From contig JAGTYA010000026.1 of the NCBI GenBank assembly GCA_024291935.2, positions 6,924,001 to 6,988,000 of the forward strand: 64,000 nt of DNA. Reading direction: 5' to 3'. The notes beneath the pieces are model-generated. The model saw only the letters and a list, made by a program, of their open reading frames with translations, was not told the origin of the DNA and did no database searches. Below are positions 12,901 to 51,960 of the stretch, piece after piece. The position numbers and the translations under genes are program-made. Numbering within the stretch: the first letter of the stretch is position 1; the number at the start of each line of letters is the position of its first letter. The stretch comes from Okapia johnstoni. Its lineage: Eukaryota; Chordata; Mammalia; Artiodactyla; Giraffidae.

Positions 12901-13489
12901 GAAAGGAGGGGACCAAGGGGATTCTCACTACATTATGGTTCAACCACCTGGATTCTCTGATTTGACTGACACGGGTCTAGATCATGAGAATCCCCAGAGG
13001 GCTTGGCGTGCACACTCCTCTCTCTCTTTGAGTCCCCCTGACAGTGGCCCATGTGTGGGGTGGTAGACATAGTGAGTACCTGTATATTTTATAAAAATGT
13101 CCCAGTCCTTCTTGCACCCAGTCATTCCAGATGAAAAGTACAGGCAGGGAAGACTGGGGAAAAGGTGACGTTCTAACTAGTGGAATAGAGCACAGTGATT
13201 TTGTGACAGTGGAGGGAGAATAGCAAGCTTGGCACGTGGAGATGGGGACACCGCAGACCCTAGGAGAAATGGGGGAAAGAAACACTAACATTCTTGACTT
13301 TCTAAACCACCTGGAACCTTCTTCACTGAGGATAACATCTTGGTCAAACTCTTTCAAGTGGCTTAAATTTAACTGACTGTTAGGTCTGCCGTGCTCCACT
13401 AGGCAGTTCTGACCTTGACTTGACTGCCATTCTGCTTAACTTTACCAAGAGACTGGAAAGAGCATGAGGTAGCCTCAGCTCTTCTTGTT
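12901..13489. other. Unassigned sequence between retroelements
   Basis: No gene seen. It may continue the retroviral remnant to the left, but I see no firm motif. Confidence 0.3.
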
Positions 13490-13632
13490 GTTCAGCTGCT
13501 AACTCATGTCCAGCTCTTTGCGACCCCATGGACTACAGCGCACCAGGCTTCCCTGTCCTTCACTGTCTCCTGGAGTTTGCTCAAACTCATGTCCATTGAG
13601 TCAGTGATGCCCTCAAGTACTTCCCACATAAA
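13490..13632 (-). mobile_element. BovB 3' terminal fragment
   Basis: The minus strand encodes the BovB C-terminal pattern ...[13 protein letters not shown]... and continues to the BovB 3' end at the left (TGTTGTTCAG side). Confidence 0.8.
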
Positions 13633-14016
13633 ATACCTGTCAACACCATCACCTCCAGATAAAGTCCCCAGGCCCAATCCTGTAGCCATCACCATTCAGT
13701 CATGCCATCGAGTGGATAAATGCCATCTGGCCAGTGGCCTAGACAAACAGGACTAACTTCCCTGAGCCAAGCCTTCCAAAAGAAAAGACTAGACTCAGTT
13801 ATTTGAATTGGGCTGGGAGTCCTAAGGCCTACCAGCTTGAGAGGAGACAATGTCAACCTGGGACCCCCTAACTGACGTAGGTCCAACTGGGGGGCACCGT
13901 GTTTCTTCCCAGAAGTACCATGTGTACCCTTGAGACTATATGACTGATGTGGAAGTCATATATTAAGGTGCCTCTCTCTAGAAAACAGAGTGATTTGAAA
14001 TTTCTCCTTGACTTTA

Positions 14017-14121
14017 GCCTACTTGCAAATTAACATGTGAGCCTGCCACAGGTTCTTGCTTGCTGGCAGAAGACAGAAGACTCCTGAGGGTTAGAGACAA
14101 AGGACTGTCTTACTCATGACT
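14017..14121 (+). repeat. LTR-like segment, plus copy of an inverted pair
   Basis: This stretch is closely similar to the reverse complement of 15590-15691. Shared blocks include CTACTTGCAAA, GCTGGCAGAAGACAG and AGAGACAAA. The wording is typical of ruminant ERV LTRs. Its outer ends are not defined. Confidence 0.5.
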
Positions 14122-14187
14122 GAAAGCATTAATCCAGGTACAGAGGATATATATATATATATTTTTTTTCCCCCCTAATACTTATGC

Positions 14188-14394
14188 GGGCTTCCCTGGT
14201 GGCTCAGATGGTAAAGAGTTTGCCTGCAATGCAGGAGACCTGGGCTTAATCCCTGGGTCACTAAGATCCCCTGGAGAAGGAAATGGCAACCCACTCCAGA
14301 ATTCTTGCCTGGAGAATTCTATGGACAGAGGAGCCTAGCAGGCTACAGTCCATGGGATCATGAAGAGTTAGGCACGACTGAGCGACTAACACTC
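14188..14394 (+). mobile_element. Bov-tA SINE
   Basis: Full-length: head GGCTTCCCTGGTGGCTCAGA, tail GAGCGACTAACACTC. Confidence 0.92.
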
Positions 14395-14576
14395 AATACT
14401 GATTTATTTGACTGTGCCAGGTCATAGTTGCAGCATTCAGGATCTTCAGTCTTCATGGTGGCATGTGGTAATCTTAGTGGCATCATGTGGGATCTAGTTC
14501 CCTGACCAGGGATTGAACCTGGGTCCCCTACATTGGGAGTGTGGAGTCTTAGCCACTGGACCACCAGTGAAGTCCT
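14395..14576 (-). mobile_element. CHR-type SINE abutting the Bov-tA
   Basis: The reverse strand carries the GACTTCACTGGTGGTCCAGT head near 14575-14556. It abuts the plus-strand Bov-tA tail to tail. Confidence 0.85.
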
Positions 14577-14734
14577 CCAGAAGATATATTAATTGCACAG
14601 ATTCTGGCCTGTAGGGAAGAAGTCCGGAAGAAATCTATCATCCATAGCAACCCTGGTCAGTGAACTGAGTGAGACTGTCCTGAATGCCTTCTGGGCCAAG
14701 GTGGAAAGGGTAATGCAAAGAACTAAGGAGCAAG

Positions 14735-14877
14735 CCACCTGGCCTTCTGAGGTAGATCTATTGTTTTCTGGATTTGTTCAGCTGGGAGGCATGGCTGAGG
14801 TCAGAAGTGCAAGTTGGCTTTATCCTGCTGCTTGCAGTCCTATTGATAGTAGCTTTAATTAAATGCTGTATGTGACA
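14735..14877 (+). pseudogene. Possible retroviral env transmembrane tail remnant
   Basis: A plus-strand frame at about 14755-14877 reads a W-rich membrane-proximal stretch, then a hydrophobic segment of about 17 residues (Leu, Val, Ile, Ala), then a short KCC-type tail and a stop. This is the usual layout of a retroviral Env C-terminus. An in-frame stop lies just upstream, so it is dead. It lies between the integrase-like segment and the inverted LTR-like pair. Confidence 0.4.
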
Positions 14878-15159
14878 AATGGAACAGACTTGGTCCTAGC
14901 TTCTGTTGATCAGATTTGCCAACAGAGTGGTGAACTCGTAGAAAAATTCACCAAAAGCCAAGACAGTGTAGAAATGGGGGGTGGATATTATTGTAAGACA
15001 ACTCTCCAGGGATCCTTTTGAGTTTCTGCACGTTTTGCAAGAGAGGCACTGACTGCCTTTGTCCTGGACTCGCTTCCTAGGATGTTGTGAACAGCCATGA
15101 CAGACTGAGATAGACGTTCCCTTTAGAGCAAAGGGCACCCATTAGAAAAAACCTGGGAG

Positions 15160-15425
15160 GGCTTCCCTGGTGGTCCAGTGGTTAAGAACCCACCTTGCAG
15201 CGCAGAGGACTCAGATTCAATCCCCGGTCAGGGAACTAAGATCCCACATGCCACAGAGCAGCTAAGCTCATGCCACATAGCTACTGAGCCTGCGCACTCC
15301 AGAGCCCACGTGCCACAACTAGAGAGCCTATGTGCCCCAGTGGAAGATACCACACGATGCAGCGAAGATCCTGCATACCACAACTAAGACCCAACATAAC
15401 CAAATACATAAAAATACAGAAACAA
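15160..15425 (+). mobile_element. CHR-type SINE (long form)
   Basis: Starts GGGCTTCCCTGGTGGTCCAG and ends with the AAATACATAAAAATACA-type tail. Confidence 0.88.
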
Positions 15426-15589
15426 ACAAGAATTGTTAAAAAATATATATATAGGTCCTTAAGTTTAGGGCTTGCTCCCATACCACCATCCCCTGTGTGC
15501 AGGCATCAACCCAGGCCATTGGTGCCACCCCCAGGACTTGGGGATCAGAGGACTGATGTCAATATGCTGGTGATTGTGCTATTCACTAT

Positions 15590-15691
15590 GCCATGAATAA
15601 CAAGGTCTTTTGTCTCTGACCCAGGAATCTCCTGTCTTCTGCCAGCATCCATGAACCTGCGACAGGCTCCCTGGTGTTTGCAAGTAGGGTA
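15590..15691 (-). repeat. LTR-like segment, minus copy of an inverted pair
   Basis: Reverse-complement partner of 14017-14121. The LTR likely extends to about 15445-15720, but only this part can be matched between the two copies. Confidence 0.5.
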
Positions 15692-15739
15692 GAACCTCAG
15701 ACCCATCACAGTCCTTGACACGAGGAAAGCACACAGCAT

Positions 15740-16177
15740 TTCAGGAGCGCTGGTGGTAAAGCCAATTCAGAGCAGTCATGACGGGAAGCCCAGCTGTCTG
15801 GGAAGCAGTGGGACCCTTCTCTACCCTCTCACGGCCGAGCCCAGCATTTGTCCTTGCCTGTGGCACAGTGGACATGGCAGTAGTTAGGCCTGACCCTGAG
15901 TGACAGCACATCCCACCAGGGCATATTCACACACAGCTCAGTTATAAGCCCTCCTCAACTGATGCATTTGGTGGATCAGGGTCTCGTGGCAACAGGTGGC
16001 CTATGTTTTATAGCCATGGCTCTGAGCATTGTAACTGGCATTAGTGTATCATCAGGCTAACGGGCATCCAAAAGGCATCAACTCTTCTTCTTGTTTTTCT
16101 CTGCAATGTGAATTGGCCTGACGTTTCTGGGAAACAAGAAAGGGCTAGATGATACAGTAATAAAACTAATAATACTT
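15740..16177. other. Unassigned sequence, possibly retroviral
   Basis: No gene or named repeat recognised. It adjoins the minus-orientation LTR-like copy, so it could be retroviral internal sequence. Confidence 0.3.
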
Positions 16178-16720
16178 GGACTTTCCTGGTGGTCCAGGGA
16201 TTAAGAGTCCACCTGCCAATGCAGGGGACATGGATTTGACCCCTGGTCCAGGAAGATCCAGGGCTTCCCAGGGGGAGCTAGTGGTGAAGAACCTGCCTGC
16301 CAGTGCAGGAGAAGTAAGCGACGTGGGATCGATGGCTGGGTCGGGAAGATCCTCTGAAGGAGGGCATGGCAACCCACTCCATTCTTGCCTGGAGAATCCC
16401 GTGGACAGAGGAGCCTGGCAGGCTACAGTTCATGGGGTCACACAGAGTCGGACACGACTGAAGTGACTTAGCACACACGCACACTAGGAAGATCCCTCAT
16501 GCTATGGGCCAAATAAGCTTGTGTATCACGACTCCTGAGTCCAAGCTCTAGAGCCCATGCTCTGCAACAGGAGAAACCACGGCAAGGAGAAGCCTGCACA
16601 CCGCAAGGAGGAGTAGCCCCAGCTCACTGCAACTAGCAGAAGTCCGAGTGCAGCAGTGAAGACCCAGTGCAGCAAAAAAGAAATAAATAATAAGTAAATA
16701 AAAACGTAAAAATATATATA
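16178..16720 (+). mobile_element. CHR-type SINE split by a later Bov-tA insertion
   Basis: The outer SINE is 16178-16259 plus 16486-16720 (A-rich tail). The inner Bov-tA at 16260-16485 is flanked by exact 10-nt duplications AGGAAGATCC at 16250-16259 and 16486-16495, which gives the order of insertion. Confidence 0.9.
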
Positions 16721-16782
16721 TATAATTTAATTAAGATGAACAAAATAGCCTAATAAAAAATAATAATACTCGACTTTTGGTG

Positions 16783-17018
16783 CATTTTTTTTCAAACACC
16801 ACAGAAACTTTATTACCACAACCCAAGTGAGATTTCTGAACCTGTGCCAATGAGGCAGGACGAGTCCTTTTCTCTCAGGCCTGTAACTGACATGTAAATA
16901 AACACAAATCCAAGTCCAACTTACACACTGTTGACAAGTAACTCCTGGTCCCTGTTTTAGTGTCATCATCACAGGGGGATGCTCAAAGGGCAGTTGGTGT
17001 CAGCAGCCCCTCAGAGGA
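16783..17018 (-). pseudogene. Small retrocopy of an unidentified mRNA 3' end
   Basis: On the minus strand an AATAAA lies at 16809-16814, followed by about 20 nt and then an A run (plus-strand T run 16785-16792). Similar sequences ACTTTTGGTG (C/T)ATTTT flank both sides, starting at 16773 and 17019. These are the marks of LINE-mediated retroposition of a poly(A) transcript. I do not recognise the parent gene. Confidence 0.55.
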
Positions 17019-17039
17019 ACTTTTGGTGTATTTTATCTT

Positions 17040-17220
17040 GGGGCGGGACACTGCGCTAAGAGCTTGAATTACCCTCCTTTAAGCCTCAGGACAGCGCTGT
17101 GAGTTGTGTCTTATCATCATCCCCAACGTGCAGATGGAGAGGCTGAAGCTTGGACAGGTTAAGAGATTTCTTCACAATCACTCTGCTGGAAGGTGGCAGG
17201 GCTGGGCCTCCACACAAGCT
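17040..17220 (-). mobile_element. MIR-like SINE
   Basis: Carries the MIR core in reverse orientation (GCAGATGGAGAGGCTGAAGC near 17130). Confidence 0.55.
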
Positions 17221-17688
17221 GTGCATGTCTCCGGTCAGATTCTCACTGGTGGACTTTTCCTGGGTTCGGAAGGTGGAGACGAGGGGCAGGGCTGAAGGTC
17301 CTCTGGCTGATCAAGCATGAAGACTGGTTCATTTCGTTTTCCAGTCCTATCTCTCATGCTCTTCATCACCACGGGGACACATCAGCGGGACTCAGGGATG
17401 GCCACTCCACATCACTTGGAGAGAGATGCTTCAGGGCAGAACTGTCCCCTCCAGGCCTCTGAAACTTCCAATCGTCACCTTTAGAACCTACCACCCCTAG
17501 AGCCATTTCTTTCTTCAGAGCCTAGAAGCTTCCCAAAGACATTCAGAACTCAGAGAGGTGTCACAGAGCCTGACACACAGTCAGCCCTCTTTCAGAAGTA
17601 TTCTCCCCGTCCTCCCGCGCAGCCAGCTCCCACCTGCAGCCCATTTTGGACCCCAGGCCCAGATAATAATGAAGAAAGCTAACACAGG

Positions 17689-17877
17689 GGCTTGCCTGGT
17701 GGTCCAGTGGTTGAAACTCCACGTTCCCAATGCAGGGGTCCGGGTTGGACTTCTAGTCAGGGAACTAGATCCCACATGCTGCAACCAAGAGTTTTCGTGC
17801 CAAAACTAAAAACAATCCCATGTGCCCCAACTAAGACCTAGCGCAGCCAAATAAAAAAATGAATATGTTTTTAAAAA
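17689..17877 (+). mobile_element. CHR-type SINE
   Basis: Starts GGGGCTTGCCTGGTGGTCCA and ends in the CAGCCAAATAAAAAAATGAA tail. Confidence 0.87.
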
Positions 17878-18162
17878 GATAGAAAGAAAAGAAAAAAGAG
17901 ATAACATATACTGAGGACTTACCATGTGGCCAGCATCCACCAAGGGTTTCATGAACGTCAGCTGCTTTACTTCCTTGTCTGAAAATGAGGAAGGAGGCAT
18001 AGAGAAAATGAAGAATTTTCCCAATGCTCATAGCAGGTATTCCAGAAAACTACCACTGTGTTATGCTGCCTTCTGAAACCTAACTTCCGTTACACAGGCT
18101 GGGGCCACCCCGTCCAGCCAATGCCCCTAAGGAAGCATCAGGAACCCTAGGTTTGAATCCTG

Positions 18163-18362
18163 GCATGTCCGACTCTTTGTGACTCTATGGACTGTAGCCC
18201 ACCAGGCTCCTCTGTCCATGGGATTCTCCAGGGAAGAATACTGGAGTGGGTTGCCATACCCTCCTCCAGGGGGTCTTCCCGACCCAGGGTTCGAACCCGC
18301 ATCTCTTGTGTCTCCTGCATTGGCAGGCGAGTTCTTTACCACTAGTGCCACCTGGGAAGACC
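18163..18362 (-). mobile_element. Bov-tA SINE
   Basis: In reverse it runs from a GGTCTTCCCAGGTGGCACTA head near 18361 to a CGGACAT tail at 18163. Confidence 0.9.
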
Positions 18363-18369
18363 CAGTAAT

Positions 18370-19030
18370 GTGACCTTGGCCAAGTCCCTGCCGTCTCTGG
18401 GCCTCAAGAACCCCTCTGCACAAAGGCTCCCTTCCCTGATGTTGAGGCAGACAGATCATTCCTCCGGCTGCCATCCTGGGGCTCTTCCTTGCCTCGTCCA
18501 AGCAAAGAACCTTATTGCCCTCAGGGCCCCGCCCTTCTATTTTTAGAATATCTGTGGGACTCCTCTCCTTCCTCCTCTCAGGAATGCCATATGGGTTTTG
18601 GATCAGGCCAGCTTACATTCAATCCCCACATCTCACTCACCAGATGAACCAAGTCTAATTGTTTCATCTTTCACAGCCTCGTTGTCTCAGTCCGTTCAAT
18701 CAGTCAATAAACTTCAGTGCCCTCTGCATGCCAGGTCACGTACTAGAATCTGGAGGCGAGGTTGTGCTTCCTGGGAGGGCGGTGAGATGGACAATAAGTC
18801 ATCAAACCCATAGAGAAGAATGCTTCAGGCTGTGACGAGGACCAGGAGGAGATAAACAGGGGATGTGACTCAAAGGGCTGGGGGTAGCTGTTTTGAAATG
18901 CCTCCTGGAGGCAGGAACTAGAGACATGAAGGCTAGGCCCACAGGGAGGCACAGAGGACCTTGCAGGCCAGGTGAGCAGAGGGAAGATGCTGGAGGTTTT
19001 ATAAGCTGAGAAGGAACATGTTTGGAATTA
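18370..19030. other. Intergenic stretch without recognised gene
   Basis: Unique-looking sequence. I see no exon and no ruminant SINE. Confidence 0.35.
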
Positions 19031-19155
19031 GGTGTTTTTTTTTTTGGCCCCGCCTTACATTGCGTAGGATGTTAGTTCCCTGACCAGGGATTAAACCCGA
19101 CCTCCTGTAGTGGAATTGCAGAGTCTTCACCAGTGGACTGCCAGGGAAGCTCACT
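19031..19155 (-). mobile_element. CHR-type SINE
   Basis: The reverse strand has a GAGCTTCCCTGGCAGTCCAC head; its tail is the T run at 19035-19045. Confidence 0.82.
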
Positions 19156-19163
19156 GAAAATCA

Positions 19164-19526
19164 GTTTTTTTTTTGGCTGTGCTGTGTCTTCACTGCAGCA
19201 TTCAGGCTTCCCACTGCAGTGACTTCTCTTGTTGTGGAGCACGGGCTGTAACTGCGTGGGCTTCAGCAGTTGTGGCTCCTGGGCTCTAGAGCACAGGCTC
19301 AATAATTGTGGCCCACGGGCTTAGTTGCTCAGCGGCACGAGGAATCTTCCCAGGCCACGGATCAAACCTGTGTCCCCTGCATTGGCAGGTGGATCCTTTT
19401 TTATTTTTCCAGTCTGGATAAGTTAGGAAGCCAACCAGACTCCTCTGCCCATGGGATTTTTTCAGGCAAGAATACTGGAGTACGGGCAGGTGGATTCTTA
19501 ACCACTGGACCAGCAGGGAAGTCCTG
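19164..19526 (-). mobile_element. CHR-type SINE carrying an internal Bov-A fragment
   Basis: The outer CHR element runs in reverse from 19526 to the T run at 19166-19174. Between about 19405 and 19485 a Bov-A-type piece (CAGACTCCTCTGCCCATGGG ... GAATACTGGAGTA) interrupts it. The GCAGGTGGAT motif is repeated on both sides (19386 and 19488), consistent with a short target duplication. Confidence 0.75.
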
Positions 19527-20125
19527 GAATTAGGTTTTAAAAGGTGAGTCCTGTAGCAGGTGGAGAAGGGATAGGACTGGGCAGGAATGGCGGTGTGGAG
19601 ACCCATTAGGTGGCGGAAGTGATCTGGACTGAGGTCATGGTGTCCTTGGACTTACAGAAGAACTTCCATCTAGGAGGCATACTGGTAGGTTCTAGGAAGC
19701 TGGGGTGCCTGTGTGTAGTGACACAGGAGACGCAGAGAGAAAAGGTGGACACGCTATGGACACACCCTGGTTGCGCCATTGCAGTAAGCCCTGGGGATCC
19801 ACTCTGCGTCTGTGTCCGTCAGGCTGCACGACCCGAGGCCAACCCTGCCAGCTCCGTAGCCTCCCCAGCTCTGCTGCCTGCAGGCTTCCTTTGGGGTTTG
19901 GCCCCTGGGAGGCTGGGCTGGACAGGAGGAATATGATTTCCAGAGTTCCCTCCCTGCTGGCTGCAGGAGGACACGTATTACCAGTGTCTATGGAAGGCCG
20001 AGGCTCCCAAGGGCAGTACCACCCCCTCCTTCAGCTCCAGCTTCTGCGGCTCCAGACTTTAGTTACCATTCATTACCCACATGAGAATGCCCACCACGTC
20101 TGACTGGGCCCCTGATGAGCTTAAG

Positions 20126-20323
20126 TGAAAGTGAAAGTCGCTCAGTCGTGTCCGACTCTTTGCGACCCCGTGGACTATACGAGTCCATGGAATTCTCCAG
20201 GCCAGAATACTGGAGTGGGTAGCCTTTCCCTTCTCCAGGGGATCTTCCCAACCCAGGAATCGGACCAGGGTCTCCTGCATTGCAGGCGGATTCTTTACCA
20301 ACTGAGCTATCAGGGAAGCCCTG
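20126..20323 (-). mobile_element. Bov-tA SINE
   Basis: Reverse orientation. Flanked by TGATGAGCTTAAG on the left and TGATGGGCTTAAG on the right, a 13-nt duplication with one change. Confidence 0.9.
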
Positions 20324-20867
20324 ATGGGCTTAAGGAGTCTGGTAATGACGGTAAGTAAATGTATGGAGCACTCACTCTGTGCCAAGCGCGGGGCTGGGTG
20401 CTGGCCATCACGGCTCCCAGTCACTCAGCCCCCTCAGCGGTCCCGGAACAGAGGCTGCCTCCCCTCCATCTAATCTCAGCAGCATTAGACACCCTTGGCC
20501 GTGCTCTCCTCCCAAAACACTTGCTTCTCTGGGCTCTCTGACATCACACTCCTGGTTTTCTTCCCTGAGCTTCCTCCAGCTGCTCCTTCTGAGTCACTTC
20601 AGACTCTGCCTCCTCTCTCTGACCTGGGGGTGGTGACCTCCCTGGTTCTCCCCGAACCTCTTCTCCCCAGCGGAGCCCCTCCTTTCCCATGGCTGTAAAT
20701 GCCCGTGTGTGCTGAGGACCCCGAGCCCATGTCTCCAGGGCAGGCATCCTGGCTCAGCTCCACATATCTGGATTGAGACCTCTGCAGTTGGATGACACAA
20801 GCATCTCAAACTCTCGGTCACGTCCAAAAGCATCTCAAGCTCTCAGTCATGTCCAATCTCAAACGTT

Positions 20868-21058
20868 CAGTCGTGTCCAACTTTTTGCGAGCCCATGGAC
20901 TGTAGCCTACCAGGCTCTTCCATCCATAGGATTTTCCAGGCAAGAATACTGGAGCGGGTTGCCATTTCCTTCTCCAGGGGATCTTCCCAACCCAGGGATC
21001 AAACCCCGGTCTCCCGCATTGCGGGCAGACACTTTACCATCTGAGCCACCAGGGAGGC
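20868..21058 (-). mobile_element. Bov-tA SINE
   Basis: Reverse orientation. A degenerate repeat of the CTCTCAGTCATGTCC end unit precedes it at 20806-20867. Confidence 0.88.
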
Positions 21059-21781
21059 TCTGTCTCAAACTCAGCAAGTTGCAAACAGAACCCACGCTCC
21101 TTTGTGGGTCTCCCTCTCCCCTGCCGCCTTCCTCACCCGCCCAGGGGGCTCAGGCAGACACCTAGGAACCATTCACACCACCTGCCTCTCCAGTACCCTC
21201 CACTCCACCTAGTCTCTGGATTCCACCCCCAAACACATCTCCACCACGTCCAGGTTGTGTCGTCTGTCCTGGGAAGATGGCAAGAACACCCTTCTTGCTC
21301 TGATACAGTTCCACTGCGATGAAAATAAAACTCAGACACCGTGGCCTCCCGCCTCCACCTCCGGATGCTCTCTCTCTGCCTCCCCACCCTGTTGCTCCAC
21401 TGGCCCTGTCTCAGCTCCTGGAAGAAATGAATCTCTTTCCTACCCCCCACCCCTGCATGACAGGGTCAACTGTCCCCTTCGCAATTCCCCTCAATCCCTC
21501 AGGCCTCCTACAGCCTTCCCCTGACGCTGGGCGGACTGCACACCCGTTAACTCCTGCTCCTCCTCCAGCTCCTGGCTTAAAAGTCCCTTTGTCAGAGGGG
21601 CTTCCTGGACTTCAGGTCTCACCACTGCTCTCGTTCCTAGCTCCTTCTTCTTCTCTGTCTTAGCACCGACCTCTGGCACAGCCTCAGTCAGGTGCAAATT
21701 GATCTGTCGTGTCTCTGTCTCCTCCAGTACAGAAGTTCCAGGAAAGCAGCAATTGGTTCTACCTGTTAACAAGTGCATGTT

Positions 21782-21940
21782 GGGGACTTCCCTGGTCCAG
21801 TGGTTAAGACTCCACGCTTCCAATGCGCAGGGCCTGAGTCTGATCCCTGGTCAGGGAACTAGACCCCACATGCCGCAACTCAAAGTTCGCATGCTGCAAC
21901 TAGGACCCAGCGAAGCCTAATTAATTAATTTTTTTAAAAG
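21782..21940 (+). mobile_element. CHR-type SINE
   Basis: Starts GGGGACTTCCCTGGTCCAGT and ends in TTAATTAATTTTTTTAAAA. Confidence 0.86.
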
Positions 21941-22850
21941 AGCATGCAAGAGGTTCCTTGTTTGTTGAATGACTAGATCCCCATTTTACAGGTAAAAAAA
22001 TAGGCTCAGAGAGATGAGGACTCTAACCCTAGTCTGTTTATGCTGTGTTCCAAGGTGAGTCACACCCTACTGTAGGCAGAGGAGGGTCAGGTTCAGATGA
22101 GTATGAGGGAAAAATGACTAGAAAATACTTAGCCCCATGCCTGGCAGGTGGTGAGCATCAGTACCGTTCCCAGCCTCAGTGTGTGACCAGAGACGCCCCC
22201 GAGGGAGTGCAGGGGCTGTCCATACTTACACACCCTCCTATCGCCCCTGGGGACACGGGATTGCCCCCATCTTACTCCTCCAACACCTGTCTATCTGAAC
22301 AGGGCCTGAGCCCAGTGAGCAATTTGGGCAGGGGTCCGCTAAAGAGTCTCCCTCAGTCACCCCAAATAAGCCCACCCTCAAAGTTAAAGCCATGAGTTCC
22401 TTACACAGGTGTACCTTAAGTCACGTACCTGAACCCCCTTTCCCTCAGACTGCAACCCCTGTTCAGAGAGAGGGTGTCACCCTGTCTTGGCTGTGTCCCG
22501 CTCCGGAGGTACCCTGGTCACACTCACCCCTTGCTGAGTTCTGTGAGTCAGAGACTGAATCCGGGGGGTCTTCCCTGGCCAGGGCCCTGGAGATATGGCC
22601 TGGGCACCAGGCCACTGCAGCCCTCGAGGGCCTCCCTTCCAGACCAGTGGGCAGGCCTGGCTCTTCTCCAGCCTTGACCCAACTCAGGGCCCTTCCCCAG
22701 TCCCTGCCAGCCCCTGCCCTGGAGCCTGACTGTGCCCCTCCCCAGCCCCCGGCCCTCAGGCATCACCCCCCTCCTCCCGGCTGTTAGCCTGGGAAGGGGG
22801 CCAGGCCCTGAGCTCAGACCTTGGCGATTCCAGAGTGTCTGAGGCCCAGA
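21941..22850. other. Upstream flank of LTBP3 without recognised gene
   Basis: A short MIR-like trace lies at about 21970-22035. The rest is unique, moderately GC-rich, and free of ruminant SINEs. Confidence 0.4.
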
Positions 22851-23093
22851 GCCAGCCCAGCCAGCCCGGCCAGACAAGGCGAAGGGGCGGGGGCAGGGTG
22901 GGCACCGGGAAGCCATTTACTGCGGGTTGGCAGGCAAGCTGGATTTCAAACTTTGCTCTATCTACTCTTCTTCAGGACCCCATGGACTTCTTCCTGGGAT
23001 CCCACTGAGGCCCTGGTGAAGGGGTGCCCCCTCCTTGAGTCCTAGTGGGCAGGGCTGGACTGGTACTCATGAGAAGTGACTATGGGGTGGTGA

Positions 23094-40422
<17,329 letters not shown>

Positions 40423-40720
40423 CACTACCCTCGACCTGGACCTTTGCAATCACCGAGGGGTTTCCGCCCAACACTTGGGGCGAGCTCGGCCTCTCGCTGG
40501 TGCCCCGACTCGGGGCTCGGACCCAGGGACCCTTCGGGCCCGTAGACCCCTTCCCCGCGCCCCATGTTCCAAGGGCGCCCCTGCCGGTTCCGCCTGGCTC
40601 ACAGGCAGATGTTGGGTCTCTGGCGCTGCCGGCCTTCCTTCCAGAGGGCATTTCCCAGAAACTGATAAATCAGATCGTGTCTCTACTCTTGGTTTTCGAA
40701 GTAAATTGATGTTCATGTCC
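40423..40720 (+). other. LTBP3: LTBP3 3' UTR
   Basis: Starts after the TGA at 40420-40422. The variant poly(A) hexamer AGTAAA at 40700-40705 is the likely signal, with a GATAAA at 40664-40669. A perfect AATAAA at 40883-40888 lies further on, inside the SCYL1 3' UTR on the opposite strand. Confidence 0.6.
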
Positions 40721-40811
40721 ATGATGGGCGCAGACTCCAAAAGGGCAGCGCCAGACTCCAGGCTCCTTGGAGGCGCTGGACTAAGCTCAACACAAGGGGT
40801 GTGAAATAGAA

Positions 40812-40817
40812 TTTATT
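40812..40817 (-). terminator. SCYL1: SCYL1 poly(A) signal AATAAA
   Basis: TTTATT on the plus strand lies about 120 nt beyond the SCYL1 stop codon on the minus strand. SCYL1 transcription would end near 40790, close to the LTBP3 end. Confidence 0.8.
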
Positions 40818-40934
40818 GTGGCTCTGATTATGTACATGTGAGAAGTGCCTGGCCAGGCTGACCGGGCTCGCATGGTTTGTACAATAAATACATCTGTGGG
40901 GCCTCTGAGGCTGGGAAGGGCCCACACCCGCAGT

Positions 40935-51812
<10,878 letters not shown>

Positions 51813-51960
51813 CGTCCCCGCCGCCGCGGCGGCGGCCTCGGGCGCCTCAGCTCCGGTTCCTCCGGCAGCCCGAGCCGGGGCGGGGCGGGGCGAGGGCGGG
51901 GCATAACCGGATGGGGCGTGGCTTTGTATCGGTGGGCGTGGCCGGTGGGCGGAGCAGGAG

